Part shown: positions 36,877 through 45,571 of the stretch, in pieces
How positions within the stretch are numbered: the first letter of the stretch is position 1
How the letters are laid out: every line of letters begins with the position of its first letter
From: Ralstonia pickettii DTP0602
GTDB lineage: Bacteria > Pseudomonadota > Gammaproteobacteria > Burkholderiales > Burkholderiaceae
DNA length: 64,000 nucleotides
Direction of reading: 5' to 3'
NCBI GenBank assembly: GCA_000471925.1
Contig: CP006667.1
Coordinates: forward strand, 2,666,001 to 2,730,000
Translations under genes and position numbers: made by a program
Notes under the pieces: generated by a model
Told to the model about the DNA's origin: nothing
The model's input: the letters and a program-made list of their open reading frames with translations, nothing else
Databases searched by the model: none

Positions 36877-37278
36877 GGCTACTTCTCTGAGCGTTTTAGA
36901 AAATTTCCAACCGATGATCCAGCGTGCTGGTATCACCAGTAGCGATGTCTAAATGGCATCATGGCGACGAGGGGATCGGCGCAGCGCATGACAGTGATGG
37001 CTGTCGGCTACGGCGGTACGTACTTTGTATGTCCTCGGCATGAAGAGCGAGAGCAGGCTCGCGATCCGGATGAAGTATCGCATCGCAGCTCTGGCAGAAG
37101 CTGCCGAATACGCTTTGAACTTGCAATTTCCGGTGTTTTCTCGCCCGCTGTTGGAGGCCTGAACGCTGCGCCCCTGTGGCTGACAGGATGCGGAGGCCGG
37201 CGGCCAACGCGAAGCCGTCCCGGGACGGACGGCGCTCCAAACCTGGCAACCCTGAAGCAGAGCGGACTTGTATCAAAA
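36877..37278. other. Intergenic region upstream of acsA
   Basis: About 400 bases between the acetyl-CoA synthetase start and the porin terminator. Weak open frames exist on both strands but none has a ribosome site or recognisable product. It should contain the acsA promoter. Confidence 0.4.
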
Positions 37279-37297
37279 ACCCGGAGATGCCCCGGGT
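37279..37297 (-). terminator. Intrinsic terminator of the porin gene, displaced by the intron
   Basis: Read on the minus strand: ACCCGG, a 7-base loop, CCGGGT and a run of T residues. It lies about 20 bases beyond the 3' end of the group II intron, so before insertion it stood about 25-45 bases after the porin stop codon. Confidence 0.8.
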
Positions 37298-37317
37298 CTG
37301 CACTAACGGACTTAAGC

Positions 37318-39225
37318 ATCGCGGTAGGAATGCCCATTACTGAGCACCCCCCGCACAGATCCGTACGAGCCCGATTCGGGCATACGGCTCCTACCTCGGG
37401 TGTTTGACGGCAAAGCGCCGGTCCGGCCATGGATGAAGGATTCGAGGCTGCGGGAGCCAGGCATCCGCGATCCGCTCGACCCGCGTCCACGTCATATGAT
37501 CCTTTTGGCTGCGGCGCCTGAGCGCACGCCGCCAGAGGTCAACAACGTGGTAACGGAACGCGCTGAGCGCTCGCGAGTTCGTTGGTACCGCGTGGTACGC
37601 GAAGTATCCGCGCACCACCTGCCCAAGCCATTTTCCTTGCGCAGGAATCGGGTCGTGCATGCGCCGTCGCAGGTCCTCCTTGATCTGCCTGAGCTTCGCC
37701 CGCATGCGATCACCGCGAGTCTTCCTCTGCAACTGGAAGGCACCGCGACGCGATCGTCCGCAGATAAAGATGAAGCCCAGGAAGGCGAAGGTCTCCGGCC
37801 GGCCAAGGCCTCGACTCTGGCGGTTGGCCGCTGCGTTGCGGCCAAACTCCAGTAGCCTCGTCTTGTCCGGGTGAAGCGCAAGCGAGAACTCCTCCAGCCT
37901 CTGTCGCATCGCGTCCCAGAAGCGCCGCGCGTCAGCTTCGTGCTCGAAGCCAACCACAACATCATCCGCGTACCGCAGAATGATGACGTTGCCTTTAGCT
38001 TCCCGCCGTCGCCACCGGTTGGCCCAGAGATCAAACACGTAGTGCATATACACGTTCGCGAACAGTGGCGAAGCCACCGAACCCTGCGGTGTACCGGTTT
38101 CACTGACGCTCAGTTCCCCATTCTCCAGAACGCCCGCCTTGAGCCATTTCCGCACAAGGCGAATGACGCGCTCGTCGCCGATCCGATGCTCCATGAACCG
38201 AACCAGCCAGTCCTGACTGACCGAGTCGAAGAAGCTCCGGATGTCGGCGTCTAGGATCCAGTTCACCGGGGTGCGGATGATGGCCGTTGCCAACGCGTCC
38301 AACGCATCATGCTGACTGCGTCCGGGTCGGAACCCGTACGAGAAACCGAGGAAGTCTTCCTCGTAGATCGCATTTAGCACTCCAACCACCGCGCGCTGGA
38401 CGATTTTGTCTTCCAGTGCGGCAATCCCCAATGGACGCTGTTTGCCGTCCGGCTTTGGTATGTACTGCCGCCGAACGGGTAGCGCCCGATACGCTCCGCT
38501 GAGTACTTGCGTGTGCAGACGCTGGAGATGCTCCTCCAGTCCTGCCTCGTAGTACCTCCACGTCATGCCATCCACTCCCGGAGCCGCGTTGCGTTTGAGC
38601 GCATAAAACGACTCCCGAAGCCGGTCGGCAGTGACGTGATGCAGCAACGCAGTGAACCGCTCCTTCTTCCGCTGCCTTGCAGCTCGCCGTACACGTTCCA
38701 GCCCCTGTGGCACGCTTGCCCGGTTCTGCGCCCGGCACGTGTTGGACTGACCCATGTTCCCCTTGGTCCCCGCCCTTCGCTCCACCCACTCCGCAGCCGA
38801 TTTCCCGGCATTGTTCGCAGGCTTCCTCGCTAGTACGGCGGAGTCTGACTTCTCCCGTCCGTTCATCATCGGCTACGGCTCCTCGCCTTCCCGATGCGGA
38901 CCAGGCCATGCTGCGACTGGCCAGACGAGAGATCTCCCGGTTCCCGCGCAAAGAGCGTCCGTGCGTGCCAGGGTCTTGGACCACGCCGGGTCGTCGAGGC
39001 ACTCGCGTTCACGCGCCCCTTCATGTTGCCTTCCGCGTTCTGAACCGCGTCGGCACCCGGAACAACACAACTATCGCGGCTCGATGGCTGGCCCGCACGT
39101 TCCCCTACCGACGCTTCGCTGACCACCTCACGGTGGCCTGCGCACGGCTCGGGGCCGATGTGGTTCGCTATTCCTTCATCGCAGTGGACTTTCACCACCT
39201 ACTCCTTACCGGTCTCCCGGCGCAC
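37318..39225 (-). mobile_element. Group II intron with reverse transcriptase
   Basis: On the minus strand the element starts GTGCGCCGGG at 39225, the group II 5' consensus. It ends CCTACCGCGAT at 37318, with an AY-type 3' end. Domain V is clear at 37358-37390 (GAGCCGTATGC, GAA tetraloop region, CGTACGGATC), followed by a domain VI hairpin. The length is about 1.9 kb. The 5' boundary falls exactly after the TGA stop of the porin gene. Confidence 0.88.
37391..38869 (-). CDS. ltrA: Group II intron reverse transcriptase/maturase
   Basis: A 492-residue intron-encoded protein. It has RT domains with NAAPGVDGMTW (RT0/1 region, about residue 95), GFRPGRSQHDAL near 180, SPLFANVYMHYVFD near 268 and the catalytic ILRYADDVVVGF near 298, then a maturase X domain and a C-terminus ending near WLPQPRILHPWPDRRF. 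I see no HNH endonuclease domain. The stop codon abuts domain V of the intron RNA. It would splice the intron and mobilise it. Confidence 0.95.
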   Translation of the reverse strand: MMNGREKSDSAVLARKPANNAGKSAAEWVERRAGTKGNMGQSNTCRAQNRASVPQGLERVRRAARQRKKERFTALLHHVTADRLRESFYALKRNAAPGVDGMTWRYYEAGLEEHLQRLHTQVLSGAYRALPVRRQYIPKPDGKQRPLGIAALEDKIVQRAVVGVLNAIYEEDFLGFSYGFRPGRSQHDALDALATAIIRTPVNWILDADIRSFFDSVSQDWLVRFMEHRIGDERVIRLVRKWLKAGVLENGELSVSETGTPQGSVASPLFANVYMHYVFDLWANRWRRREAKGNVIILRYADDVVVGFEHEADARRFWDAMRQRLEEFSLALHPDKTRLLEFGRNAAANRQSRGLGRPETFAFLGFIFICGRSRRGAFQLQRKTRGDRMRAKLRQIKEDLRRRMHDPIPAQGKWLGQVVRGYFAYHAVPTNSRALSAFRYHVVDLWRRALRRRSQKDHMTWTRVERIADAWLPQPRILHPWPDRRFAVKHPR

Positions 39226-40341
39226 TCAGAACTTGTGGCGGATGCCAACGACAGCGCCAAACTGGTTTGCACCCGGCTGCACGGCTTCGCTGCTCGCACC
39301 CAGCTGGTCATTGAACCCGTTCACCCCCAGGTTCGACTTGCCGCGGTTCAGTGCGTACGAAACCGTGGTGTAAAGATCCGTGCGTTTCGACAGTGCATAG
39401 TCAACCAGCGCAACGAACTGCCACGGGTTGCCGGCGTTCGACTGACGCAGGTTCTGGTAGTACGCAGAGCCGCTGACCGACAGCGCCGGCGATACCTGGT
39501 AGCCAACGCCGACCCAACCGAGGTTCGACACTGTGTTGGTCAGCGCAACGCCAGGCAGGGTGGCACCGTTGAACGCGTGGGCATATCGGTAACCGCCGTA
39601 GAGCTTGGCAGGACCGAATGTGTATGTCCCGGCGACTGCGGCCCGTCTGATCAGACTATTGGTCGACAGAGCCGTGGCCGCCGACCGGTTCGACTGGTCG
39701 TAAATGGCACCAACGGCGAATCCGCCTGCGGCATAGTTCACGGCGAACGAGTACTCACGCCCGTTGGTGAAATTGCCGGCGCGCTCCTGGTTGTTATTGT
39801 TGAAGCTATACAGGGCAGTCACGCTCAGGCCGCCGAACGTCCCCATATACTTGGCGGAGTTGTCGGCACGAGCCCCGCCCATGAAGGGGTCCTGTGCACC
39901 GATAGAATAGCGGCTCGCGATCGACATCGGGTCGTAGGTTACGCCAAAGTCATAGAATGGGGTCGTGTGCCGGCCCAGGGTCAGCTGGCCCCACTGGTTC
40001 TGCAGACCGACGTAGGCGCCGCGGCCAAAGAGTCGACCACCCTGCCCCGAGGCGCCGGTATCGAGGTTGAAGCCGCTTTCCAGCAGGAAAATGCCCTTCA
40101 TGCCGCCGCCCAGGTCTTCTACGCCGCGCAATCCCCAGCGCGACCCGGACTGGTTGCCCGATTGCAGGGCCCACAGATTGTTGCCTTGAGCACCGGCGGG
40201 TACGGTACCCGTCGAAGCAACAGCCTTGTTCAGGTATTCAATACCCACATCAGCAACACCGTACAGCGTGACGTTCGATTGCGCATACGCGCTGGGGACC
40301 ACCAGCAAGGCAGCCGCAATGGCTGACAGTTTGAATTTCAT
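39226..40341 (-). CDS. Outer-membrane general porin
   Basis: A 371-residue betaproteobacterial porin. A signal peptide (MKFKLSAIAAALLVVPSAYA) precedes SNVTLYGVADVGIEYLNK, the usual first strand. RWGLRGVEDLGGGMKGIF is the conserved early strand pair, and the final strand ends in phenylalanine (GIRHKF), as required for outer-membrane insertion. GAGGAAA precedes the ATG. The group II intron starts at the base after the stop codon, leaving the protein intact but altering its 3' untranslated region. Confidence 0.94.
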   Translation of the reverse strand: MKFKLSAIAAALLVVPSAYAQSNVTLYGVADVGIEYLNKAVASTGTVPAGAQGNNLWALQSGNQSGSRWGLRGVEDLGGGMKGIFLLESGFNLDTGASGQGGRLFGRGAYVGLQNQWGQLTLGRHTTPFYDFGVTYDPMSIASRYSIGAQDPFMGGARADNSAKYMGTFGGLSVTALYSFNNNNQERAGNFTNGREYSFAVNYAAGGFAVGAIYDQSNRSAATALSTNSLIRRAAVAGTYTFGPAKLYGGYRYAHAFNGATLPGVALTNTVSNLGWVGVGYQVSPALSVSGSAYYQNLRQSNAGNPWQFVALVDYALSKRTDLYTTVSYALNRGKSNLGVNGFNDQLGASSEAVQPGANQFGAVVGIRHKF

Positions 40342-40662
40342 GAAATGATTTCCTCGAATAATGGTAAGTAGCCCATTCGCATCGGTTCGAATTCGGGCGA
40401 AGCAGATTCTGCATTAAATCCTCAAGACTTAACAATCTGCATTCAAGCCAGAATGTTGGTATTACATCTAAAGCTATTTTTAGGCCGGTGCTTATTTTCT
40501 TTTCAGAATTATCAGCCTAGAATGTGCGGGAGCTCTGCTGTCGCGTGTATGTCATCAGCATATATCGACACTTTCCATGGCTTTGCGGTAGAGCCCGTCC
40601 GGGGCTGCCCTTGGGCAGCCCTTCTTTTTATCAGCAACGGTTACACACTGCAGCGCTTGTAG
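40342..40662. other. Intergenic region with an orphan plus-strand terminator
   Basis: A 321-base gene-free region between the divergent-facing ends: the porin start (minus) and the response regulator stop (minus). It is markedly A/T-rich at 40345-40540, fitting the porin promoter. A terminator in plus orientation at 40602-40630 has no annotated plus-strand gene before it. The open frames here lack support. Confidence 0.5.
40602..40630 (+). terminator. Orphan intrinsic terminator
   Basis: GGGCTGCCC, a TT loop and GGGCAGCCC form a perfect 9-base stem followed by TTCTTTTTATC. The T tract is on the plus strand, yet both neighbouring genes are on the minus strand. It could end a small RNA transcribed from within 40400-40600. 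Confidence 0.75.
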
Positions 40663-41319
40663 TCAGGACGGGATCACCGCATGCCTGTGCTTCACCAGAT
40701 ACAACGCCAGTTCTATTTCATTTCGCAGCCCGAGCTTGCTCATGGCCGAGCACTTCTGGACGCTGATCGTCTTGACGCTGCGCTGGAATTTCCGTGCAAT
40801 CTCCTGCAGCGGATAGCCTTGCACCAGAAGGCGAAGAACCTCGCGTTCGCGTGGGCTAAGACGATCGTCGCGCTGGTCTGCGCAATGGCGGGTCGGAGCA
40901 ATCAACAACCCCTCAGTGGCCGGGTCTATGTACTTGGCACCTGAGAGGACGGTTTGGCATGCATCGGCCACGAACTGCAGACCCATCGATTTTGCAACAA
41001 ACGCGTCGGCACCTTTCGCCAGCAATTGACGAACCAGACCGTGTGGACGCTCCCCCGAGAAGACCACGATCTTCACCTTCGGGTACATCCGGTGTAGCCG
41101 TTCGATCAAGCGCAACCCGTCGACCTCTCCACCATAGTCATAGCCGGTGATCACGATATCCGGCAGTAGCAGTGCATGCTTCCTGAGCTCCGAGAGAAGC
41201 CCATTGACGCTATCCGCGATGGCTATGACGTCAATGCCTTGACGGGCCATGTACGGCGCCAGTCCGGCGAGCACCACGGGATGATCGTCGGCAATCACAG
41301 CGGTAGTTTTGGTGCTCAT
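40663..41319 (-). CDS. RcsB-like response regulator lacking the usual phospho-acceptor aspartate
   Basis: A 218-residue NarL/RcsB-type regulator. The receiver domain has the acidic pair in VIADDHPVV (residues 8-16) and the lysine in DAFVAKSMG, but at the acceptor position the sequence is PDIVITGYDYGG, with glycine where RcsB has the phosphorylated aspartate. The LuxR-type HTH (about 150-210; SPREREVLRLLVQG and RSVKTISVQKCSAMSKLG) is close in pattern to RcsB. No kinase gene is nearby. It may act without phosphorylation or as an auxiliary partner. Confidence 0.85.
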   Translation of the reverse strand: MSTKTTAVIADDHPVVLAGLAPYMARQGIDVIAIADSVNGLLSELRKHALLLPDIVITGYDYGGEVDGLRLIERLHRMYPKVKIVVFSGERPHGLVRQLLAKGADAFVAKSMGLQFVADACQTVLSGAKYIDPATEGLLIAPTRHCADQRDDRLSPREREVLRLLVQGYPLQEIARKFQRSVKTISVQKCSAMSKLGLRNEIELALYLVKHRHAVIPS

Positions 41320-41351
41320 TGCCCGGAAGCAGAATAGAGCCGCACAATCTT

Positions 41352-41477
41352 TCAGTATCCGTTTGCACGGTCGGCAAGACCGCTGAGCGGCTCACCGCGC
41401 TCGCCGCGGCGCAGATTGTCCAGGTCGGCCAGGACTGCCGTATCGTCTACCTCGTGCGGGGTCGTGGCGTATGTCAT
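41352..41477 (-). pseudogene. Deletion scar: GNAT start codon fused to the C-terminus of the D-2-hydroxyacid dehydrogenase
   Basis: A 41-codon frame whose first codons derive from the start of a GNAT 1 copy and whose remainder (LDNLRRGERGEPLSGLADRA) matches the C-terminus of the dehydrogenase at 3256. The GNAT body and most of the dehydrogenase are missing. Its upstream sequence matches that of the intact GNAT gene at 5078, showing that this locus is a reduced copy of 3.2-5.5 kb. Confidence 0.8.
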
Positions 41478-41781
41478 CGCAGTCGTAGCAGCGCCGGGCG
41501 AAAAAGGGGAAATCATGATGCGATGAACACGCCAGCATCTGATAGGAAAAAATTACTGCATCCGGGCACGCACCAAGATGACGCACTCCTAGGGTAAATC
41601 CCGACGAATATTGCGGTGCACATGTACGCGCGCTGTGCGCACGGCATGCAATGCCAAACGGGACACATGAAACCGCAGCTATTACTGTCATGGCCCGGAA
41701 TACCCCACCAAGCGCGTGGGCGCACATGCTTCAATGTCGCATCCCACAAAGACCCTGGCCCCCGGTCCAGGAGTCGTTGCC
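41478..41781. promoter_or_regulatory. Second copy of the GNAT/transporter control region
   Basis: This 304-base region aligns with 5079-5462, with substitutions and small gaps: GATAGGAAAAA, CCTAGGGTAA, GCGGTGCACATG and GCACATGCTTCAATGTC blocks occur in the same order. It carries CATCCGGGCACGCA (41559-41572) at the motif position. It precedes a ruined binding-protein gene. Confidence 0.6.
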
Positions 41782-41984
41782 ATGTCAGAGAAGAAGCCGT
41801 TCGAGAGCTTTATCGGCCAAGACGAATCAACCCGGATCATGAGCGCCCTGCACCACCGGATTTCGGGATCTTGCAGCGCGAGGCGTTCCACACTGCAGCG
41901 GAAGCCGATCCAGGGCATTTGCCTGATCCCGCCGGGCGTCTGATGGGTGATTCGTCAGTCGATCACGTGCGACTCGCGGCCTGA
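41782..41984 (+). pseudogene. Internally deleted family 5 substrate-binding protein
   Basis: It begins MSEKKPFESFIGQDESTRIM, matching the first residues of the protein at 5463. After about 28 codons the match breaks, and it resumes in the last 20 or so codons near 41935-41984, where CTGATGGGTGATTCGT and GCGGCCTGAT correspond to 7038-7083. About 1.4 kb of the gene is absent. The AGGAG ribosome site is retained, but the product would be non-functional. Confidence 0.85.
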
Positions 41985-42009
41985 TTTATCCACTAAGAAA
42001 GGAGACACC

Positions 42010-42966
42010 GTGAACCCCTTCATCTTGCGTCTGCTGGCGCGGCGCATCGGTCTGGCGCTGATCTCGCTGCTGGCCGTCTCGGCCATCGTCTTCGCCATCA
42101 CCGCGGTATTGCCCGGCGATGCCGCGCAGGAACAACTCGGCCAGGACGCCACACCCGAAGCCCTGGCCGCGCTGCGTTCCCAGATGGGCCTCGATGTCCC
42201 CGCGCCGGTGCGCTACGCGCAATGGCTGGGCGGTATGGTGACCGGCAATGCCGGCGAGTCCCTGGTCACCCGCATGCCGGTGTCCGAGGCCATCGGCAGC
42301 CGCCTACCCCAATCGCTGCTGCTGGCCGGCCTGACCGCGCTGATCTCGGTGCCGGTGGCGCTCGGCCTCGGCATCCTGGCGGCGGTCTACCGCGGGACCT
42401 GGTTTGACCGCAGCGTCAGCCTGGGCGCGGTGGCAGTGGTTTCCGTGCCGGAGTTCCTGGTCGCCACGCTGGCCGTATTGCTGTTCGCGGTCCACCTGCG
42501 CTGGCTGCCGGCGCTCGCCTATATCGGCACCGACGATTCCTGGGACAAGATCGTGCGTTCGCTGGCCATGCCGGTGCTGAGCCTGTGCTGCGTGATCGTC
42601 GCGCAGATGCTGCGCATGACCCGCGCGGCGGTGATCGACCAGCTCAACGCGCCCTACATCGAGATGGTGCGGCTCAAGGGCGCATCCTCGACCCGCATGG
42701 TGCTGTTCCACGCGCTGCCCAACGCCATCGGCCCGATTGCCAATGCCGTGGCGCTGAGCCTGTCTTACCTGCTTGGCGGCGTCATCATCATCGAGACCAT
42801 CTTCAACTACCCGGGGATCGCCAAGCTGATGGTGGACAGCGTCGCCCAGCGCGACATGCCCGTGGTCCAGGTGTGCGCCATGATTTTCTGTTGTGCGTAC
42901 CTGATCCTCGTCACGCTTGCCGATGTGTGCGGCATCGTCGCCAATCCGCGTCTGCGCCACCGCTGA
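42010..42966 (+). CDS. ABC transporter permease, DppB/OppB type (copy 2)
   Basis: A 318-residue permease starting at GTG 42010 after AAAGGAGACA. It differs from copy 1 (7097) by a leucine-to-proline change at residue 3, a Thr-to-Ser change near residue 57 and a handful of silent bases, all in the first 300 bases. It stands behind a ruined binding-protein gene, so its partner is more likely the binding protein encoded at 45840-47459. Confidence 0.92.
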   Translation: MNPFILRLLARRIGLALISLLAVSAIVFAITAVLPGDAAQEQLGQDATPEALAALRSQMGLDVPAPVRYAQWLGGMVTGNAGESLVTRMPVSEAIGSRLPQSLLLAGLTALISVPVALGLGILAAVYRGTWFDRSVSLGAVAVVSVPEFLVATLAVLLFAVHLRWLPALAYIGTDDSWDKIVRSLAMPVLSLCCVIVAQMLRMTRAAVIDQLNAPYIEMVRLKGASSTRMVLFHALPNAIGPIANAVALSLSYLLGGVIIIETIFNYPGIAKLMVDSVAQRDMPVVQVCAMIFCCAYLILVTLADVCGIVANPRLRHR

Positions 42967-42997
42967 AGCCTTGAACGCCATGCAGGAGCTGCAACTC

Positions 42998-43882
42998 ATG
43001 TCCCCTACCTCCAACACGCACGCCACCCCCGCCGTGAGTGCCCCCGACCAAGGCGGTCGCCGCCCGCGCCTGCCCAAACTGGGCATCACCGGCTGGATCG
43101 GCAGCCTGATCCTCATCGGCTGGCTGGTCGCCGCCATTGTTGGCCCGATCCTGATCAGCCATGACGGCACGCCCACGGGCGAGATCCAGGTCTTCGGCCC
43201 GATCAGCGCCGCGCACTGGCTCGGCACCGACTACCTGGGACGCGACATGCTGACGCGCGTGATCCTGGGCGCGCGCTACACCGTCTGCGTGGCCCTGGTC
43301 TCGACCCTGTGCGCCAGCGGCATCGGCATCACGCTGGCATTGCTGGCCACCGTCAGCGGCCGCTGGATCGATGCCGGCCTGAGCCGCGGCCTCGATACGC
43401 TCACGGCGATCCCGAGCAAGATGTTCGCGCTGATCATGGTCGCGGCCTTCGGTTCGTCAGTCTGGATGCTCGCCCTCACGGCGGCGATCATCTACATCCC
43501 GGGCGCCTATCGCATCGCGCGCTCGCTGGCGGTCAACATCAATGCGATGGACTACGTGACCGTCGCCCGCACCCGCGGCGAAGGCACCGCCTACATCATG
43601 CGCCAGGAAATCCTGCCGAACATCCTCGGCCCCATGCTGGCTGACCTGGGGCTGCGCTTCGTCTACGTCGTGCTGCTGCTCGCGAGCCTCAGCTTCCTGG
43701 GCCTGGGCATCCAGCCGCCCGATGCCGACTGGGGTTCGCTGGTGCGCGAGAACATCGGGGCACTGTCCGAAGGCAGCATGGCCGTGGTGGCGCCGGCGCT
43801 GGCCATCGCCAGCCTGACCCTCGCCGTCAACCTTGTTATCGACAACCTGCCGGGTCGCTCGGCACGTAACGGAGTCAAATAA
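42998..43882 (+). CDS. ABC transporter permease, DppC/OppC type (copy 2)
   Basis: A 294-residue permease whose deduced protein is the same as copy 1 (8085-8969), including the AGGAG site, EAA loop and TAAATG junction with the ATPase. Retention of an unbroken frame indicates that the second core is still expressed and functional or is very young. Confidence 0.92.
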   Translation: MSPTSNTHATPAVSAPDQGGRRPRLPKLGITGWIGSLILIGWLVAAIVGPILISHDGTPTGEIQVFGPISAAHWLGTDYLGRDMLTRVILGARYTVCVALVSTLCASGIGITLALLATVSGRWIDAGLSRGLDTLTAIPSKMFALIMVAAFGSSVWMLALTAAIIYIPGAYRIARSLAVNINAMDYVTVARTRGEGTAYIMRQEILPNILGPMLADLGLRFVYVVLLLASLSFLGLGIQPPDADWGSLVRENIGALSEGSMAVVAPALAIASLTLAVNLVIDNLPGRSARNGVK

Positions 43883-45571
43883 ATGGGCACGTCCGTAAAG
43901 GTCAGCAATCTGCGCATCACCGCAGGCCAGGCGACGTTGGTAGATGGTGTGGACTTCGAGATCGAGCCCGGCAAGGTGCTGGCACTGATCGGTGAGTCCG
44001 GCTCGGGCAAGACCACGACCGCGCTGGCGCTGATGGGCTTCGCGCGCCACGGCTGCGAGATCTCCGGCAGCATCCGGGTCGGCACCACCGACGTGCTGCA
44101 CCTGTCGCCGGGCGAACAGCGCCGGCTGCGCGGGCGCGAGATCACCTATATCGCGCAGAGCGCGGCGGCCTCGTTCAACCCGTCGCGCACCATCATGGAC
44201 CAGGTGGTCGAACCGGCGCTGATCCACCGGCTCATGGATCGCAAGGCTGCCGAGAAGAAGGCGGTCGCGCTGTTCCGCGAACTGGCGCTGCCCGACCCTG
44301 ATTCCATCGGCGAGCGCTACCCCCACCAGGTTTCCGGTGGCCAGCTACAGCGCCTGATGGCCGCAATGGCCCTGATCACCGATCCCGACCTGGTGATCCT
44401 GGACGAGCCGACCACGGCACTGGACGTCACCACGCAGGTCGAAGTGCTGCGCGTGTTCCGACGCGCGGTGCAGGAACGCCGCACCACCGCGGTCTATGTC
44501 AGCCACGACCTGGCCGTGGTGGCCCAGGTGGCGGACCACATCCTGGTGCTGCGCGAAGGCAAGATGCGCGAGCTGGGCGAGACCGACCAGATCCTGTACC
44601 AGCCCGCCGACGACTACACGCGCTGCCTGCTGGCCGCGGCGCGGCCGACCGAGCGTCCCGGCGCGCCGGTGGACCCGGACAAGAGCCCCCTGCTGCTCGA
44701 GGTCCGCGATCTTTCCGCCGGCTACGGTGCCGTCGATGCGCACGGGCAGCCGGCCTCGAAGATCCTGGAGGGCGTGGGCCTGAAGCTGTACCGGGGCCAG
44801 GCGATCGGCGTCATCGGCGAGTCGGGTTCGGGCAAGACCACGCTGGCGCGCGCGATTGCCGGCCTGGTGGCGCCGTGCTGTGGCAGCATCGCGTTCAACG
44901 GCCGTCCGCTGAAGCCGACAGTGGCCGAACGCAGCCGCGATGAGCTGCGGCGCATCCAGATCGTGTTCCAGATGGCCGACACCGCGCTCAATCCCGCGCG
45001 CACCATCGAGGAGATCCTGGCGCGGCCGCTGCAGTTCTTCCACGGCTTGCGCGGCGAAGCCCAGCGGGCGCGGATTCGCCAGTTGCTCGATCTGGTGCGG
45101 CTGCCGATCGGCGTGGCCCAGCGCACGCCCGGTGGCCTGTCCGGAGGGCAGAAGCAGCGCGTGAACCTGGCCCGGGCACTCGCGGCCGATCCTGAGCTGA
45201 TCCTGTGCGACGAGATCACCTCGGCGCTGGACACCGTGGTCGGCGCGGCCATCCTCGACCTGATGGCCGAGCTGCGCAAGGAGCTGGGTGTCTCGTATCT
45301 CTTCATCAGCCACGACCTGCACACCGTGCGCTCGATCTGCGACGAGATCGTGGTGATGCAGCATGGCCGCAAGCTGACCCAGGTCGCGCACCAGGACTAC
45401 GACCGCGGTCCGCACCACCCCTACTACGCGCTGCTGGCGCGCTCGGTGCCCGAGTTGCGCCGCGGCTGGATCGATGAAGTCGATCTCCATGGCGAAAGTG
45501 GGATCGCGGTTGGGGTCGCCGGCCCCGAATTCCACTACAAACAGCCGCGCATTGCATGCCCGCGCATCTGA
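43883..45571 (+). CDS. ABC transporter ATPase with two nucleotide-binding domains (copy 2)
   Basis: A 562-residue double ATPase identical to copy 1 through about residue 536, with both Walker A, signature and Walker B sets. After the duplicated block ends, the tail reads through new sequence (GESGIAVGVAGPEFHYKQPR...) to a stop at 45571, giving an unrelated extension of about 25 residues past the block. The extension lies in repeat-associated DNA and probably has no function. The aldehyde dehydrogenase that follows copy 1 is absent here. Confidence 0.92.
   Translation: MGTSVKVSNLRITAGQATLVDGVDFEIEPGKVLALIGESGSGKTTTALALMGFARHGCEISGSIRVGTTDVLHLSPGEQRRLRGREITYIAQSAAASFNPSRTIMDQVVEPALIHRLMDRKAAEKKAVALFRELALPDPDSIGERYPHQVSGGQLQRLMAAMALITDPDLVILDEPTTALDVTTQVEVLRVFRRAVQERRTTAVYVSHDLAVVAQVADHILVLREGKMRELGETDQILYQPADDYTRCLLAAARPTERPGAPVDPDKSPLLLEVRDLSAGYGAVDAHGQPASKILEGVGLKLYRGQAIGVIGESGSGKTTLARAIAGLVAPCCGSIAFNGRPLKPTVAERSRDELRRIQIVFQMADTALNPARTIEEILARPLQFFHGLRGEAQRARIRQLLDLVRLPIGVAQRTPGGLSGGQKQRVNLARALAADPELILCDEITSALDTVVGAAILDLMAELRKELGVSYLFISHDLHTVRSICDEIVVMQHGRKLTQVAHQDYDRGPHHPYYALLARSVPELRRGWIDEVDLHGESGIAVGVAGPEFHYKQPRIACPRI

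Larger units (their letters stand above)
42010..45490 (+). repeat. Duplicated ABC transporter core, copy 2
   Basis: It matches 7097-10577 at an offset of 34913. Apart from a few early substitutions I saw no mismatch over the remaining 3.2 kb, which implies a recent event or gene conversion. The flanks on both sides are much more diverged than the block. Confidence 0.93.

Noticed and set aside
36959..37490. Open frames of 114-160 codons upstream of acsA
   Set aside because: Low-complexity translations without starts, and some run across the porin terminator and intron end.
40453..40766. Small plus-strand frames between porin and response regulator
   Set aside because: They run across the terminator stem-loop or into the regulator gene and have no ribosome site. 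A non-coding RNA is the better idea.
41478..41781. Treating the region as a coding frame (41616-41984 and 41651-41842)
   Set aside because: It is a diverged copy of the intergenic control region at 5079-5462, so coding potential there is incidental.
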